This document shows, in pieces, positions 27,701 through 37,618 of a stretch of 64,000 nucleotides of DNA. The first letter of the stretch is position 1; each line of letters begins with the position of its first letter. Made by a program: the position numbers and the translations under genes. The stretch spans positions 62,001 to 126,000 of the forward strand of contig JASANC010002545.1 of the NCBI GenBank assembly GCA_030248135.1, read 5' to 3'. Under the pieces are notes generated by a model that saw only the letters and a program-made list of their open reading frames with translations, was not told where the DNA came from and ran no database searches. Origin of the DNA: Theristus sp. LFF4_11. Taxonomy: Eukaryota; Nematoda; Chromadorea; Monhysterida; Xyalidae.

Positions 27701-30700
27701 TTCTCTGTCATTAAGTGCCTATACACACCTCGGCAGGGCTCGATCCCCCGAACGCACAGACAGTAGTCTAACGCGCAACCACCAGGCCACGAGGGAGCCA
27801 ATTTCGATTTGTAATCCGAATCCTGCTTTACTTCGTTTTAATGCGATCAGCTGAATGAACAATGAAGCAGCAAAACCCATTCATCCATGCTTGTCAAAGT
27901 ACGCGTTACACTGAGTTATATTTAAAGGGACGCCAACAGTTCCTTGAAAGCATAGTTGTTCTTGGGGGGGGCTGAATTTTCGAATCTCTATCAGACAGGT
28001 TTTTTCGGCTCAGCTATTATCTATCTAAAAAAAATTCTCAGCCAGCTATCTATCTAAAAAAATTTGTCTTCGAAGACATAAAATGAGTCAATTTTTGCCC
28101 AAAATTGAACATTTTTGCTCGTAATTCTTGAAAATTTTGCTAATTTTAATTAAAATAAGCGTTTATACTGGATTTTAGTGTGTTTTTTAGCATTATTTTG
28201 CTGTTTTTATAGCTTTTTAACGTTTTATCTATCTATCTATTAAATTTCAAAATTTTGACCGCCCCCCCCAAAGTCACATGGCCCCCCGCGCCCCCCCCCA
28301 AATTTTCCAGCTATCTATCTATCTGGAAAATTTGCCCCAGCTATCTATATCGGCCCCCCAACCCCTCGGCTCTGGAACAACTATGCAAGCAGTACATCCA
28401 CGTATGAGAACGAATTTTCTGCAGCTTTTCCTCCTTTGCAAGCAATTTTAACCCCAAACGTCCACAAAAAAACCTCATTTCACACAGTTGTTTGTTGCCG
28501 CGACGGGTGGCTGAGTGTCCGGTTTTATCTGTCCATCTTTTTTTTCCTTTGCAATTTTTGCGTCTAGACGCGCAGACACATTGGTAGTATCATCAAGTAT
28601 TATTTGTATTCATGGCTTTTTCTTTGCTGTGTATGTTTTCGTCAATTTGTCACAATAATTCGAGTTCTCTGTTGTTGCGACGACCATTTGCGTTCACATG
28701 TGCGTGAATGCCCTTTTTCACGAATTTCGACGTTTTGCTTGTCCTCAAATCAACCGGCAGATCCGTCTGTTAATCCTCACTGAAGGTTGCACCTGCAGTG
28801 GAGATTGATCTTTTCAATGAAATGGCACTTTTCCCAAGAAATTCTCTTCCCCGCTTTTTCGAGCGCGTCACTTTTTCAACGCATAATTTCTGCTCTATAC
28901 TTGCAAGCCTCAGCGTATTTGATTAAAATCAAAGTTTTTTCCAATCCACATATCTTTTGCATGAAATTGTCAGCTCCACAAACAAATTGCATCTCAATTA
29001 TTGTTCGAGTCACTGTCTCCCGGTGTTTCTCCTCTTTATGTGTCTTTGAATGACCGAATGAATCGATCAATACAATTGCAAATTGCGTTCTTCTGTGTTT
29101 CGCCTCTAAATGTAGAAATTAAACTTTTTATCGCCATTTGAGGGTATATTTCATTTTTGCAGTTTCCCGAAAAATTGAATTGCTTCTAATGTTTTTTATT
29201 TCGTTGGGACACATTTCATGTTATGCATTTCTCGAGTGAGCCAAGGTCTTTGATCACATTTTCCAAGCGAGACACCAAACATTCTTTTCATCATTGTGAG
29301 AATTTTATTGGTTTCAGTCGCAGTGGTTTTTCACTCGATCATTCATTGACAGCGAGAAGGAAATATTCAATTGTTTTCAATCGCACTGAAAAAAAACTGC
29401 TTACGGTAGGTTGACTGGAAATGCGTGAATTGATTTCAAAGATCTTCTGGGGCTTCCAAGATACTTTATAAATTTAAATACGATAATCGTTTTCAGAATT
29501 AACCGGCTCTGTCGTAATAATCCATTTGAAGATCAAATGCGACTGTCATCAGCTGTCACATTCGTTTTGAGCGCCTGAGTGGCGTTTCTTCGTCGTCCGT
29601 TTCCTCCTTCTCCTTTCTGTTCACCTGCTCTCTGTCCTGTGCTTACTGTGCCACCCTGTACAACGTTTCGAGTGTTGTTGCTTGCTGCGCCCACGCCACG
29701 ACGGAAAAATTTCACAACCTCTGTTCTGACTGTGCTGCTCTTCTACTCACCATCCTAAAATCACCAAACTAAACCACTATTGAATAATTAAAAATTTGTG
29801 GACACACTGGAAAGCCAATAGAAACGTTACCAACAAAACTGGACTCAGTCAATTTGTTCACTGAAAAACGCGAAAAAATAAATTGAAGAAAACGCACTCC
29901 ATAATTATCGTATTCTGACAACGACTCATTAATTGGTTGATTGAGCATTGCATTTTCGAAAGTCTGGTAATTGATTGGCTGCCGCGCTTGCACAAGCAAA
30001 GTGTGAAGTGCGGTCGAGCACTTTGGAGAAACTGAAACGTTACTCATTCGACCGAGTGTCGGTGCATCATGCACCGCTCGTCTGTTTCACAAAGTTCATA
30101 AAGTTGCAAAAAGTTTGGTGATCGCATTCATATAAATTGAAATAAATTGAAACGCCGAGCCGAAATGTTGGCCTCCACCGCAGTACACCACCAGCATTAT
30201 CCAGCGAACAATGCGGTTGATGCAACCGTCTCCGTTGCGAGGCTCAGTCCAACAACCGCGAAAGACTCGGTAAGACTGAGAACGGCGAGAAATCGATTGG
30301 CGTGTATAACGAACTACAATGATGGTGATCTTGACCCATTGGCTTCCCCGTGGTCGTTCGTGCAAAGAATGATCGAGTTTTTGGCGTGCCGATCATGATG
30401 AATTCAGAGAGGTCAAAACAAGCCAGTGGCATGTGTCCAATAAAGCACCAATCTCCTGTCCAACAGTTATCAATGTAGGCAGTGCTCGATTGAGGACTGA
30501 ATGCTGGGAGCACATTGATCGTACTGCCCAGCCAACCAACACACACACACACACACACATTACAAGTCTGCCAATCAGCTAATTGCAATCGATGGCAATC
30601 GAGTGCAACTTAGGTTCGCTGATGTTTTGTCCAGACTATAAGATCTGTCTGTGGTAAAACACCTTCGGCAGTTCTGCCTGGTGTCCGTCGCACTGACGAG

Positions 30701-33700
30701 CCAGGGGGCACCGCGGTATGCGTCTACCTGGCGAAACCGCAAACAGCGAACTTTATGTAATGAAAGGTCTCAACAATGAACGTCCCTAGACGCATTCACT
30801 ATAAAAGTGTGAGTGAAGGCAGTGTAAGTTTTCTTTGTTTCTATTGCAGAACGCCAACATGCTGCCGGTGGTGGGCGGCGCGAATGGCGCGGCAACGGTG
30901 AACGTCAGCGGACAACTGACCGCCAACTCTGCGGCAGACCCGGTGGTTGTGGCTGCCAGTGCGGCCGTGCAGCAGATGCCGAACAGCGTGCTGCGTGTCA
31001 TCATCGAGAACATGCTCTACCCGGTGACACTCGACGTGCTGCACTCGGTGAGCACCGCAGCCAAGCTCGCTACGCACACATGACCCCGCTAACTGACGTA
31101 TGCGCGTGCGGCACGGCACGGCACGCCTTTTATTATGGGGCATGCCACCGACCTACATGGGGATGGCATGAGAAATAAAACCGTTTTTTTGAAAACCGTT
31201 TTCTTGTAAAAATAAATAACCGTTTTTTTTTCTTTAGAAGTTTATGGAAATTTCGGTGGTTGAAAAGTGTTGGACGATAATATCGCAAAATTGCACTTTG
31301 GAAAACTCAAAAAATAAACTGTGTCAAACTCAAATTGAACTTCACTCTTAATTACTCAACGCTTAAAAACACTAATTTCAACTGTATTGTTGATTGGTTC
31401 CGAGGGCTAAGTTCTGGAAACTGGGTGCTGGTAAAAATTGGGAAATAAAACGGTTTTAAAACGGAAATCAAACAGGTTTTTTCCCTGGCAATATAAAAAC
31501 CGGTTTTCACCATCCCCACCGTCAGCATACGTCAGTATGAACTGGTCTTGAGCGACCGTTGTGTCCGGAGAAAAACGGCCTTGTTTTCTTTTGAAAATTT
31601 AACGCACCATTTTAGATGAACTGTTTCATTTGCTTTCAGATATTCACACGATTCGGCAAAGTGCTTCGAATAATCACGTTCAGTAAAAACAGTTAGTGCT
31701 ATTTAGAAGTGTTGAGAATTTTTTGTTGAAGTTTCAGTTTTCCAGAATTGCGGCAAGGTCATTCACGAGCTCTCTGTTTGCAGACACCTTCCAAGCGTTG
31801 ATTCAGCTGTCCGAGGCAAATGCTGCCTACTTGGCAAAGCAGGTGGGATGCTTTGGAGTACCTTTAATGGTGCCAGCCCATGCCATCCCCACCAAGGCCG
31901 GCACTTGCACTACAGATTGCTTCACAAAGCAAGAGGCATTCGCTTTCGAGTGTTTCGTCTTCCATTCGCCTTAGTTTGGTATTGCTGTCGCGTTTTCCGA
32001 ATTAGTATAGATTTGATGCGAATTCACGGGCAGTACGAATAACAAAACAGGCAACATGTAATTGGTGTTCAAGAGGGGGCACATCACTGCTGAGCTGATG
32101 AGGCCAGCCCTTCTCTGCACCCGATGTTGGCCTGGCCGAAATGCAGAGAACCATCCTACAATTCGGTTGATTTGTGCGCGTGCAGGCACTGGACGGTCAG
32201 AACGTGTACAACGGCTGTTGCACGCTGCGCATCGACTACAGTAAATTGGCAACGTTGAACGTCAAGTACAACAATGACAAGTCACGTGACTACACCAACC
32301 CGAATCTGCCGTCCGGCGAACTCACGTTGGAACAACAACTCGGATTAGGTATTAGCATTTTTTTGGTTCTGCGACTGAGTGCGTTTGCGGACGTGGCAGT
32401 GGCAGTTCAAAACAGCCATAAGTGACCCGGTCCAATTTAGGGGACTCGAATCATTTCACCACAATTTTGAATTCCCGTGTCACGCATGAAACTACTCACC
32501 TATCTACGCGCGTATTGAGTGTCGGGACGAAAATCACAGATCATAAATGCGTTCGAGGTCGAACGGGCGCACAAATTGACAATTCGGTCGTGTGTGTTCC
32601 GTTTCGCCAGCCGTTCGCAGTTGCATTTGCATTTCAGTGGCCGCATCCGGCGCGCTCACCGGCCTGCCTGCGACGTCCGCGAGCAACAGTCAGACAGCCG
32701 CTGCACAGCAGGCCGCACAACAGGCGGCCAGTCTCGCTGTCCTACAAGTCAGTCATGCCGCGACTCACGGTCCGGCTTCGGTGTTTCGCATGTTATTCAA
32801 CTGCTGTTATGTTCTTTTATATTGGATATGTTATTGAGTGAGAATGTACTCATCAAACTAGCTGATTGCTTGGTGGTCGTGATGCATGAATTGCTGTGTT
32901 TGGCGGATTTTGGTTCGCACAGAATGCATGCATCACGTGACCACCAACCAATCACCTTTTTGATCTGTGTTATTGAGTATGCGAGCTCGTCGCGTGCGTT
33001 GTGTTCAGTTTTATCAGTGCATCTGCTTTATTCAAAGGCAGCCAAGCCAGCTGGAATCGTCCGCAGCACAGAGGCATATGGTGATATGTTGCAGAATCCA
33101 TCCGTGGCCGCATTGATGGTGAGTCAGGGCGCGAGCATGCTCAGTCAACAGCAGGCCAACCAGCTGCAGGCGGCGTACACGACGGCCACACTCGGCCAGC
33201 AGAGCTCGTTGCAGTCGCTCGGCGCCACTGGTGAGACGTGCCATGTGCTTGGCATGCCAAATACAACCGTAGTTTTACAATCTATAGGTGACCCTGGGGG
33301 GGAGGTTGTTGGATTGCCCGTGAACGCCGGCGACGCAAATTCGCTGCGGGACTACTGTACAAAAATTGCGCTGCTCTTCCAATCGCACGAACACAATCCG
33401 GAATCTCAGTTTGTATTGCGCAGCAGCCAAATGACACATCCAACCAGTGTTTCCACCATTCAAAAGTCCCGATTCCTTAAGCGGCATTCATGAAACAGGA
33501 TTTTAGTGACGCGTAGCTGTAGCTACGCGGCCACCAAATACTGCTTCATGAATGCACCTTGAGATGTGTGTCTTGCTGTGCAGATTTCCTCCCGACTGCC
33601 GACTACTTCTCCGGCACCACGTCGCCCGCAGCGCTGTCGCTGCCCAGTGCGTTCTCGTTGGCGAATGCGAGTCAGCTGAATGCGGCGCTCGCTGCGAGCT

Positions 33701-36700
33701 CAAATCCAGCCGGTCAGTTCGCTTTGAAGTCTGCTGTGTACATTGGCGGTCAGCTGCTGAGCGTGCACAAGACGCCAACGTTTGACCAAACGAACGGTGA
33801 TTTTGGCGATGGTTTTAGCCGCCACGGCTAACCCAGAAAAGCGTCGCCGTAGAGTAGGGCGCCCATCGAGTTTTCTCTGTCATCAAGTGCCTATGCACTC
33901 CTCGGCGGGGCTCGATCTCCCGAGCGCACAGACCAACGAGTCTGAGTCTAACGCGCTACCACGGAGGCCACGAAGGTGACTGATGCAAGTGAAACAGCAA
34001 ACCATGTTCACCGAAAACACGCTCTCAATCATCTGCAGCGCTCGCAACGTTGCGTGCCCTGCCGCAGCTTGGTCTACTGACCATGCCTCCCGTTGTGCTC
34101 GTCTCGAATCTGAACGAAGAGGTTGGTTGACGGAAAAAAGCACTGTTGTTGATTTCAGTTTCGGTTGATTGGTTGGTTGCGCTGACGTAGGTGTCAGGTG
34201 CGCGCATGTATTCGACTTTAAAAGATTTCGAGAACAGAGCTGGCTACATTTGCATTTCAACCAAGCAACCTTTCACGGTTCACCCATTCTGTGTCCCGTT
34301 TTTTCTGCATATTAGTAGTTGAACGATGTTTGTTTTTCAATTCTGCGTTTTTCAGTATTTTCGATTTCCGACCTATGCTACCCGTCTATGTGTCCCATTT
34401 TTTTCTCGGTTTTTTATGCTGAATGTTGGAATCTCATCAAACGGAGCAAGCCGGTTTTCAACTTGTTTTTTTTCTCTTCTTGTTTCCAAAACATGCCATT
34501 TATTGCTAGATCGAACAACCTTCAGTTTCAACCTGCCTCAAGTCTCCTGCTGTGCGACGTTTATGTCTTGTGAACGAACTTTTTTATTTTTTTTAAATAA
34601 ACAAATTTTCGTTTTCTGATCTTCTGACCTCACCGTGGTTTTATTGTTATTTTTTTGGCTGCTACTGAAAAACGAAGAAAGTTTTTGCGGCTCCATTTAT
34701 AAAAAACGGCTCGCTTTTAAGCGCATCTAATCATTTCAGAGATTCAGTTTTATCGTTCAATAACCTCGCAAACTAATTGCGCCGCTTGTTTCAAGTAAAT
34801 CGAAGTGACCACCGCCGAACGTTACCATTGGCGAGATGCGTTGCCAACGCTGTCGAAACCTTTGCTCTGTACTTTTCAGACCACCAACTTCAGTGCACAG
34901 TGGAGCACAGTATCAGTGTGCAGCAAGCTGATTGGTCGCAGTCGCACGACGCAGCCAATCAGCCGGCTGCAAATGACACCGTGTCCACTGTTGCTCTATA
35001 ATTTACAACTGCTGCTGCTGTATTCGTTCGTTTTCAAACGTTTTTTTCTTTTCTTTTCCAGAAAGTCACGCCCGACGTTCTCTTCACTCTTTTCGGTATG
35101 TTCCAAACATTACGCAAACATTCTGTGATGCTTTTCAAGTTTTTTTTATTTATTTCGCCTTTGAGTTGTTGGCACGTGACAGACGGCGTGGAACTCAAGG
35201 GAATTCAAATTTCACACCTTCACAACGCTGAAATACACGTATCAAAAATGCGTGTTTTACGCCTTTTGAAATTAAAATTCGAGATTACGAAATTTGAATC
35301 TGCTTGCTGCCAGGTGCTGACGAGTTTGTATTTTTACAAAAGCGCGTTCTCGTTTATTCTCGCACAAGTTTGTTTTCCATGTTAGTGGTCTATTAACTGC
35401 TCGAGCAGCTAAAATGGTAAACAATATTGTCGAGAACAAATGCTTTCAGCGCTTTTTATCGCTCTAGATTTCTATTGCTGCTAAAAGTGAACCTCAACCT
35501 TGAACTATATGCCAACGCATGCCCTATTTTGGTCAGAAACTAAATTTTTCTACATGTCTTTCAGCGAAATCAACTATGACACTGTCCGAAAAAACTATTT
35601 GATTTTCCGTTGCCATTATTTTTTTACCAGGCTACTTTGCTCTACTATCGTGACTACTTTTAGCTGCTGTCTATCCCAGACGAAATCTTTGAGCTGTGCA
35701 GGCTTTTTTGCGTTTTATTGACGTTTCAGTTGTTATGATTCAGGGTACATCAAATCAATCATGACAAAAACAATTTGGCAGAAAGGCTGCTGACTGTGGT
35801 GGTTGGTCTGATGTCGGTTGACGGTTTAATGGCTGAGTGAAACGTTCCTTTCGAGCGTTATTGGCTGTGCGCAACATTTCAAGCATAATCGAGCCATTCA
35901 GCCAGTCAGTGAAGCTGCCCATGAAGCCGACCACAGTGCAGATCTCAGGTGTGGGTGATTCATAAGCAAGTGCAACTAAACTGCAGGCGTCTACGGCGAT
36001 GTGCAGCGCGTCAAGATTCTGTTCAACAAAAAGGACAACGCTTTGATTCAATATGCTGAGCCAACGCAGGCACAACTCGGTCAGGGATAGTCTTCTGCAA
36101 TATTACACTAAGAGGCGTTGTTTTGCAACAACTGAAATCGAAATAGTTTTTTCGTCTCAAACGTTTTTTTTTTCCTGGGTTAAAATTCCGACACCACACA
36201 TACAGTTCGATCGACACACCCAACTCAAAAGCGAATATGCTGATTTGCTGTTGCGGTTGATCTTCTAAGCTGAACGTATAGAGCGTACATTGTGACTTTT
36301 ATGACGTTCTGTGAAAGGTTTGTTTTGCAGCGATTCAACACTTGGACAAGGTGAAAGTGTGGGGCAAAGTGATTCGAGTAGCCGCCTCCAAGCACAACAA
36401 CGTGCAAATGCCCAAGGAGGGACAGCCGGTACGATCACGTGACAGAGTTTTTGTGTGCTGCTTTTTGGCACGGCATGTTTGTTCTTATTTTTTTGGTTGA
36501 GTGTGTTTCTGAAAAACCGTTGTCACCGATGATGATGATCGCATTGGTAGCTGCCGATTGGGTGTTCTGTCACAAGGAACGTTCGTTGCAGCGAATCACG
36601 GCGCATGCACAGCTGATTGGTTGATTGGCTGAAGTTCAATAGCACACCGTGCGTGCGCATACGGCACGGCACGTCCAGGTCTCGTGTGATCGCACACGAC

Positions 36701-37618
36701 GGTGCTTGCACGTGAACGTGCCTTCAGAACACGTCCGTATGACGTGTGAACTGGACTTCAAGGCCCGTTTATACTTGACGTATGCGCATACGGCACGTCA
36801 CGTCACTTTTTAGGTCTCTTGTTATTGCGTACTGCCGTTCACACAGACGTATGCATACACGGCACGTCACGTCACTTTTTTAGGTCCCGTGTTATTGCAT
36901 ACTACCGTTCATACAGACGTACGTCTGCAAACGTCAGGTATAAACGGGCCTTCAGATGTGATAGAGACAGTGACTATGTGCATTGCATTGTTCGATCATT
37001 CAGGACGCCGGACTGACCAAAGACTACTCGCAATCGCCGCTGCATCGTTTCAAGAAGCCGGGCAGCAAGAACTACATGAACATCTACCCGCCGTCGGCGA
37101 CGCTGCACCTCTCCAACATCCCGCCGAACATCACCGAGCAGTTTCTCATCGAGGCGTTCACACAGCACGGATTCACCATACAGGCGTTCAAGTTCTTTCC
37201 GTGCGTTACTTTGCATATCTTTTTGTTGTTGTTGTTGTCGTTTTTCTTTTGTGTTGAACTTTTTTCTGCAGTGAAGTCATAATCGGAGAAAATGCGTTGC
37301 TCGTGATGATGATGCGACGCAGCGGTTGTGTGCCATTGTCGCAGGCACACTGGCACACACGCACGCACTGTGTTGTTTGGTGTTGTGTTGTGCTGGTCGC
37401 TTTTTTGACCGAAAACGACATTGTGAATAGAATTTCTCCTGTTCACGAGCCGTGGACCAATATAATGGGTGTTTGTGCTTTTCAGCAAGGACCACAAGAT
37501 GGCGCTGATGCAGTTTGCGACTGTCGACGACGCGATCGAGGCGTTGATCGCAATGCACAACTACAAACTCGCAGACAACGCCCACCTGCGTGTCTCGTTC
37601 TCAAAGTCGGGCATTTGA
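6785..37618 (+). CDS. PTBP1: Polypyrimidine tract-binding protein (PTBP1/hephaestus/ptb-1 family), four-RRM splicing regulator, 17 coding exons
   Basis: Nuclear RNA-binding protein that binds CU-rich tracts and represses or switches exons. Coding exons: 6785-6874, 15836-15944, 16934-17103, 17336-17491, 30850-31047, 31640-31691, 31784-31842, 32186-32348, 32638-32747, 33038-33230, 33584-33712, 34039-34121, 35062-35095, 35987-36079, 36331-36428, 37004-37200, 37486-37618. They sum to 2067 nt (688 aa plus stop) and every phase matches. RRM1 is about residues 86-160 ([24 protein letters not shown]). RRM2 is about 221-320 ([18 protein letters not shown], then [20 protein letters not shown]). RRM3 is about 493-580 ([26 protein letters not shown]). 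RRM4 is 610-688 ([10 protein letters not shown], ending [10 protein letters not shown]). The [16 protein letters not shown] segment is the family RRM3-RRM4 linker. The Ala/Gln-rich RRM2-RRM3 linker (about 333-492) is longer than in vertebrates. ATG 6785 is the first in-frame ATG after an in-frame TAA. The first exon is weakly conserved, and the donor of exon 2 is ambiguous (GC donor after 15944, or GT after 16004). Family assignment is certain; exon 1 is moderately so. Confidence 0.96.
11599..12049 (+). mobile_element. MITE, CCGTATTACC family, copy 1
   Basis: Inverted termini CCGTATTACCTCTAATAAAC and TTAATAGAGGTAATACGG, both flanked by TA, suggesting a TA target-site duplication as in Tc1/mariner-type elements. 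G-rich subterminal arms carry internal CCCCATGGGG. The middle has GGCAGGCAAGAAAGTCGCAG in the same orientation as the copy at 18765. Confidence 0.85.
12140..12515. mobile_element. hAT-like palindromic element
   Basis: Starts GAGTTGGTAAAAACCGG and ends with GGTTTTATTTTCTATGCCAACCC, with internal AAACCGTTTT arms. The family resemblance to 20567-21092 and 31155-31520 rests on the GGTTGGCA-like ends and AACCG-rich arms. No transposase. Confidence 0.45.
16356..16560. mobile_element. 200-bp palindromic element, AAACCTGTCACTTTTTT termini, in PTB intron 2
   Basis: Left TTAAACCTGTCACTTTTTTC and right AAAAAAGTGACAGGTTTAAA are inverted repeats. The interior shares ATTCAACCACAAATGG-like and TTCAAAGATTTTACATGCTC-like blocks with the copy at 45748. 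Confidence 0.75.
18765..19220 (+). mobile_element. MITE, CCGTATTACC family, copy 2
   Basis: Same termini (TACCGTATTACCCCC, GGGGGTAATACGGTA), arms and centre as copy 1; 456 bp including the flanking TA. Confidence 0.85.
20567..21092. mobile_element. hAT-like palindromic element carrying a nested MITE
   Basis: Ends GGTTGGCAAAACTG and CATCTTTGCCAACCC with AAAACGGTTTTT arms on both sides. The middle contains a separate palindromic MITE at about 20778-20925. Confidence 0.6.
20778..20925. mobile_element. MITE, GATTGGTTGG family A, nested in an hAT-like element
   Basis: Termini ACAGTCGAACTCTAAATTAC and the diverged right arm AACCAATCAGCTGATTTCC, with subterminal CAGCTGATTGGTTGG on the left and a CACGTGATGCATGC centre. 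Confidence 0.7.
27635..27802 (-). mobile_element. tRNA-derived SINE in PTB intron 4
   Basis: Read on the minus strand it has an A-box-like GTGGCCTGGTGGTTGCG and a B-box-like GGGGGATCGAGCCC, then a body shared with 33805-33985 (complement of GTAGGGCGCCCATAGAG, TCTCTGTCATTAAGTGCC). Confidence 0.75.
28014..28345. repeat. CTATCTAT-rich and C-tract low-complexity region
   Basis: Several CAGCTATCTATCTA clusters and CCCCCCCC runs, partly inverted to each other, inside PTB intron 4. Confidence 0.7.
31155..31520. mobile_element. hAT-like palindromic element in PTB intron 5
   Basis: Ends GGGGATGGCATGAG and TTCACCATCCCC, arms AAAACCG repeated on both sides. It lies between the exons ending 31047 and starting 31640. 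Confidence 0.5.
32823..32980. mobile_element. MITE, GATTGGTTGG family B, in the 290-bp PTB intron 9
   Basis: Arms GATATGTTATTGAGTGAGAA on the left and GTGTTATTGAGTAT on the right, CTAGCTGATTGCTTGGTGGT against ACCACCAACCAATCACC, centre CACAGAATGCATGC. It occupies more than half of the intron and makes the flanking exons appear as one open frame. Confidence 0.75.
33476..33562. mobile_element. Short foldback element, about 90 bp, in a PTB intron
   Basis: CTTAAGCGGCATTCATGAAA on the left is the inverted partner of CTTCATGAATGCACCTTGAG on the right; the centre is the near-palindrome ACGCGTAGCTGTAGCTACGCG. Confidence 0.7.
33805..33985 (-). mobile_element. tRNA-derived SINE in a PTB intron
   Basis: Same family: AGTAGGGCGCCCATCGAG, TCTCTGTCATCAAGTGCC, a B-box-like GGGAGATCGAGCCC and an A-box-like end on the minus strand. 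It occupies more than half of the 326-bp intron 33713-34038. Confidence 0.75.
35062..35095 (+). promoter_or_regulatory. 34-nt frame-shifting PTB exon, candidate autoregulated cassette exon
   Basis: This exon encodes [11 protein letters not shown] plus one base of the next codon. It starts after a long pyrimidine run ending TTCTTTTCTTTTCCAG and has donor GTATGT. Its length is not a multiple of three, so skipping it joins 34121 to 35987 out of frame. The vertebrate PTBP1 exon encoding the same RRM3 segment is also 34 nt and is skipped under PTB autoregulation, leading to nonsense-mediated decay. Conservation of regulation is inference. Confidence 0.5.
36760..36952. mobile_element. Foldback element, AAGGCCCG termini, in a PTB intron
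   Basis: Left AAGGCCCGTTTATACTTGAC, right GTCAGGTATAAACGGGCCTT. The middle has two GGCACGTCACGTCAC blocks. A related degraded stretch lies just left (about 36628-36755), and a fragment at about 55346. Confidence 0.8.

Larger units (their letters stand above)
17492..30849 (+). other. PTB intron 4, about 13.4 kb
   Basis: Donor TCG/GTGAGT, acceptor TTTCTATTGCAG. The flanking exons join RRM1 to the RRM1-RRM2 linker with nothing missing relative to the family, so no exon is expected inside. It contains a TA-flanked MITE (18765-19220), an hAT-like palindrome with a nested MITE (20567-21092), a SINE (27635-27802), a CTATCTAT-rich tract (28014-28345) and (GT)n/(CA)n tracts (19546-19568, 27105-27126, 30537-30560). 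Confidence 0.6.

Noticed and set aside
32519..33493. Apparent 324-aa uninterrupted ORF
   Set aside because: It joins PTB intron sequence, a MITE and the exon 33038-33230 in one frame by chance. Exon 32638-32747 lies under it in another frame. Phases and homology require splicing.
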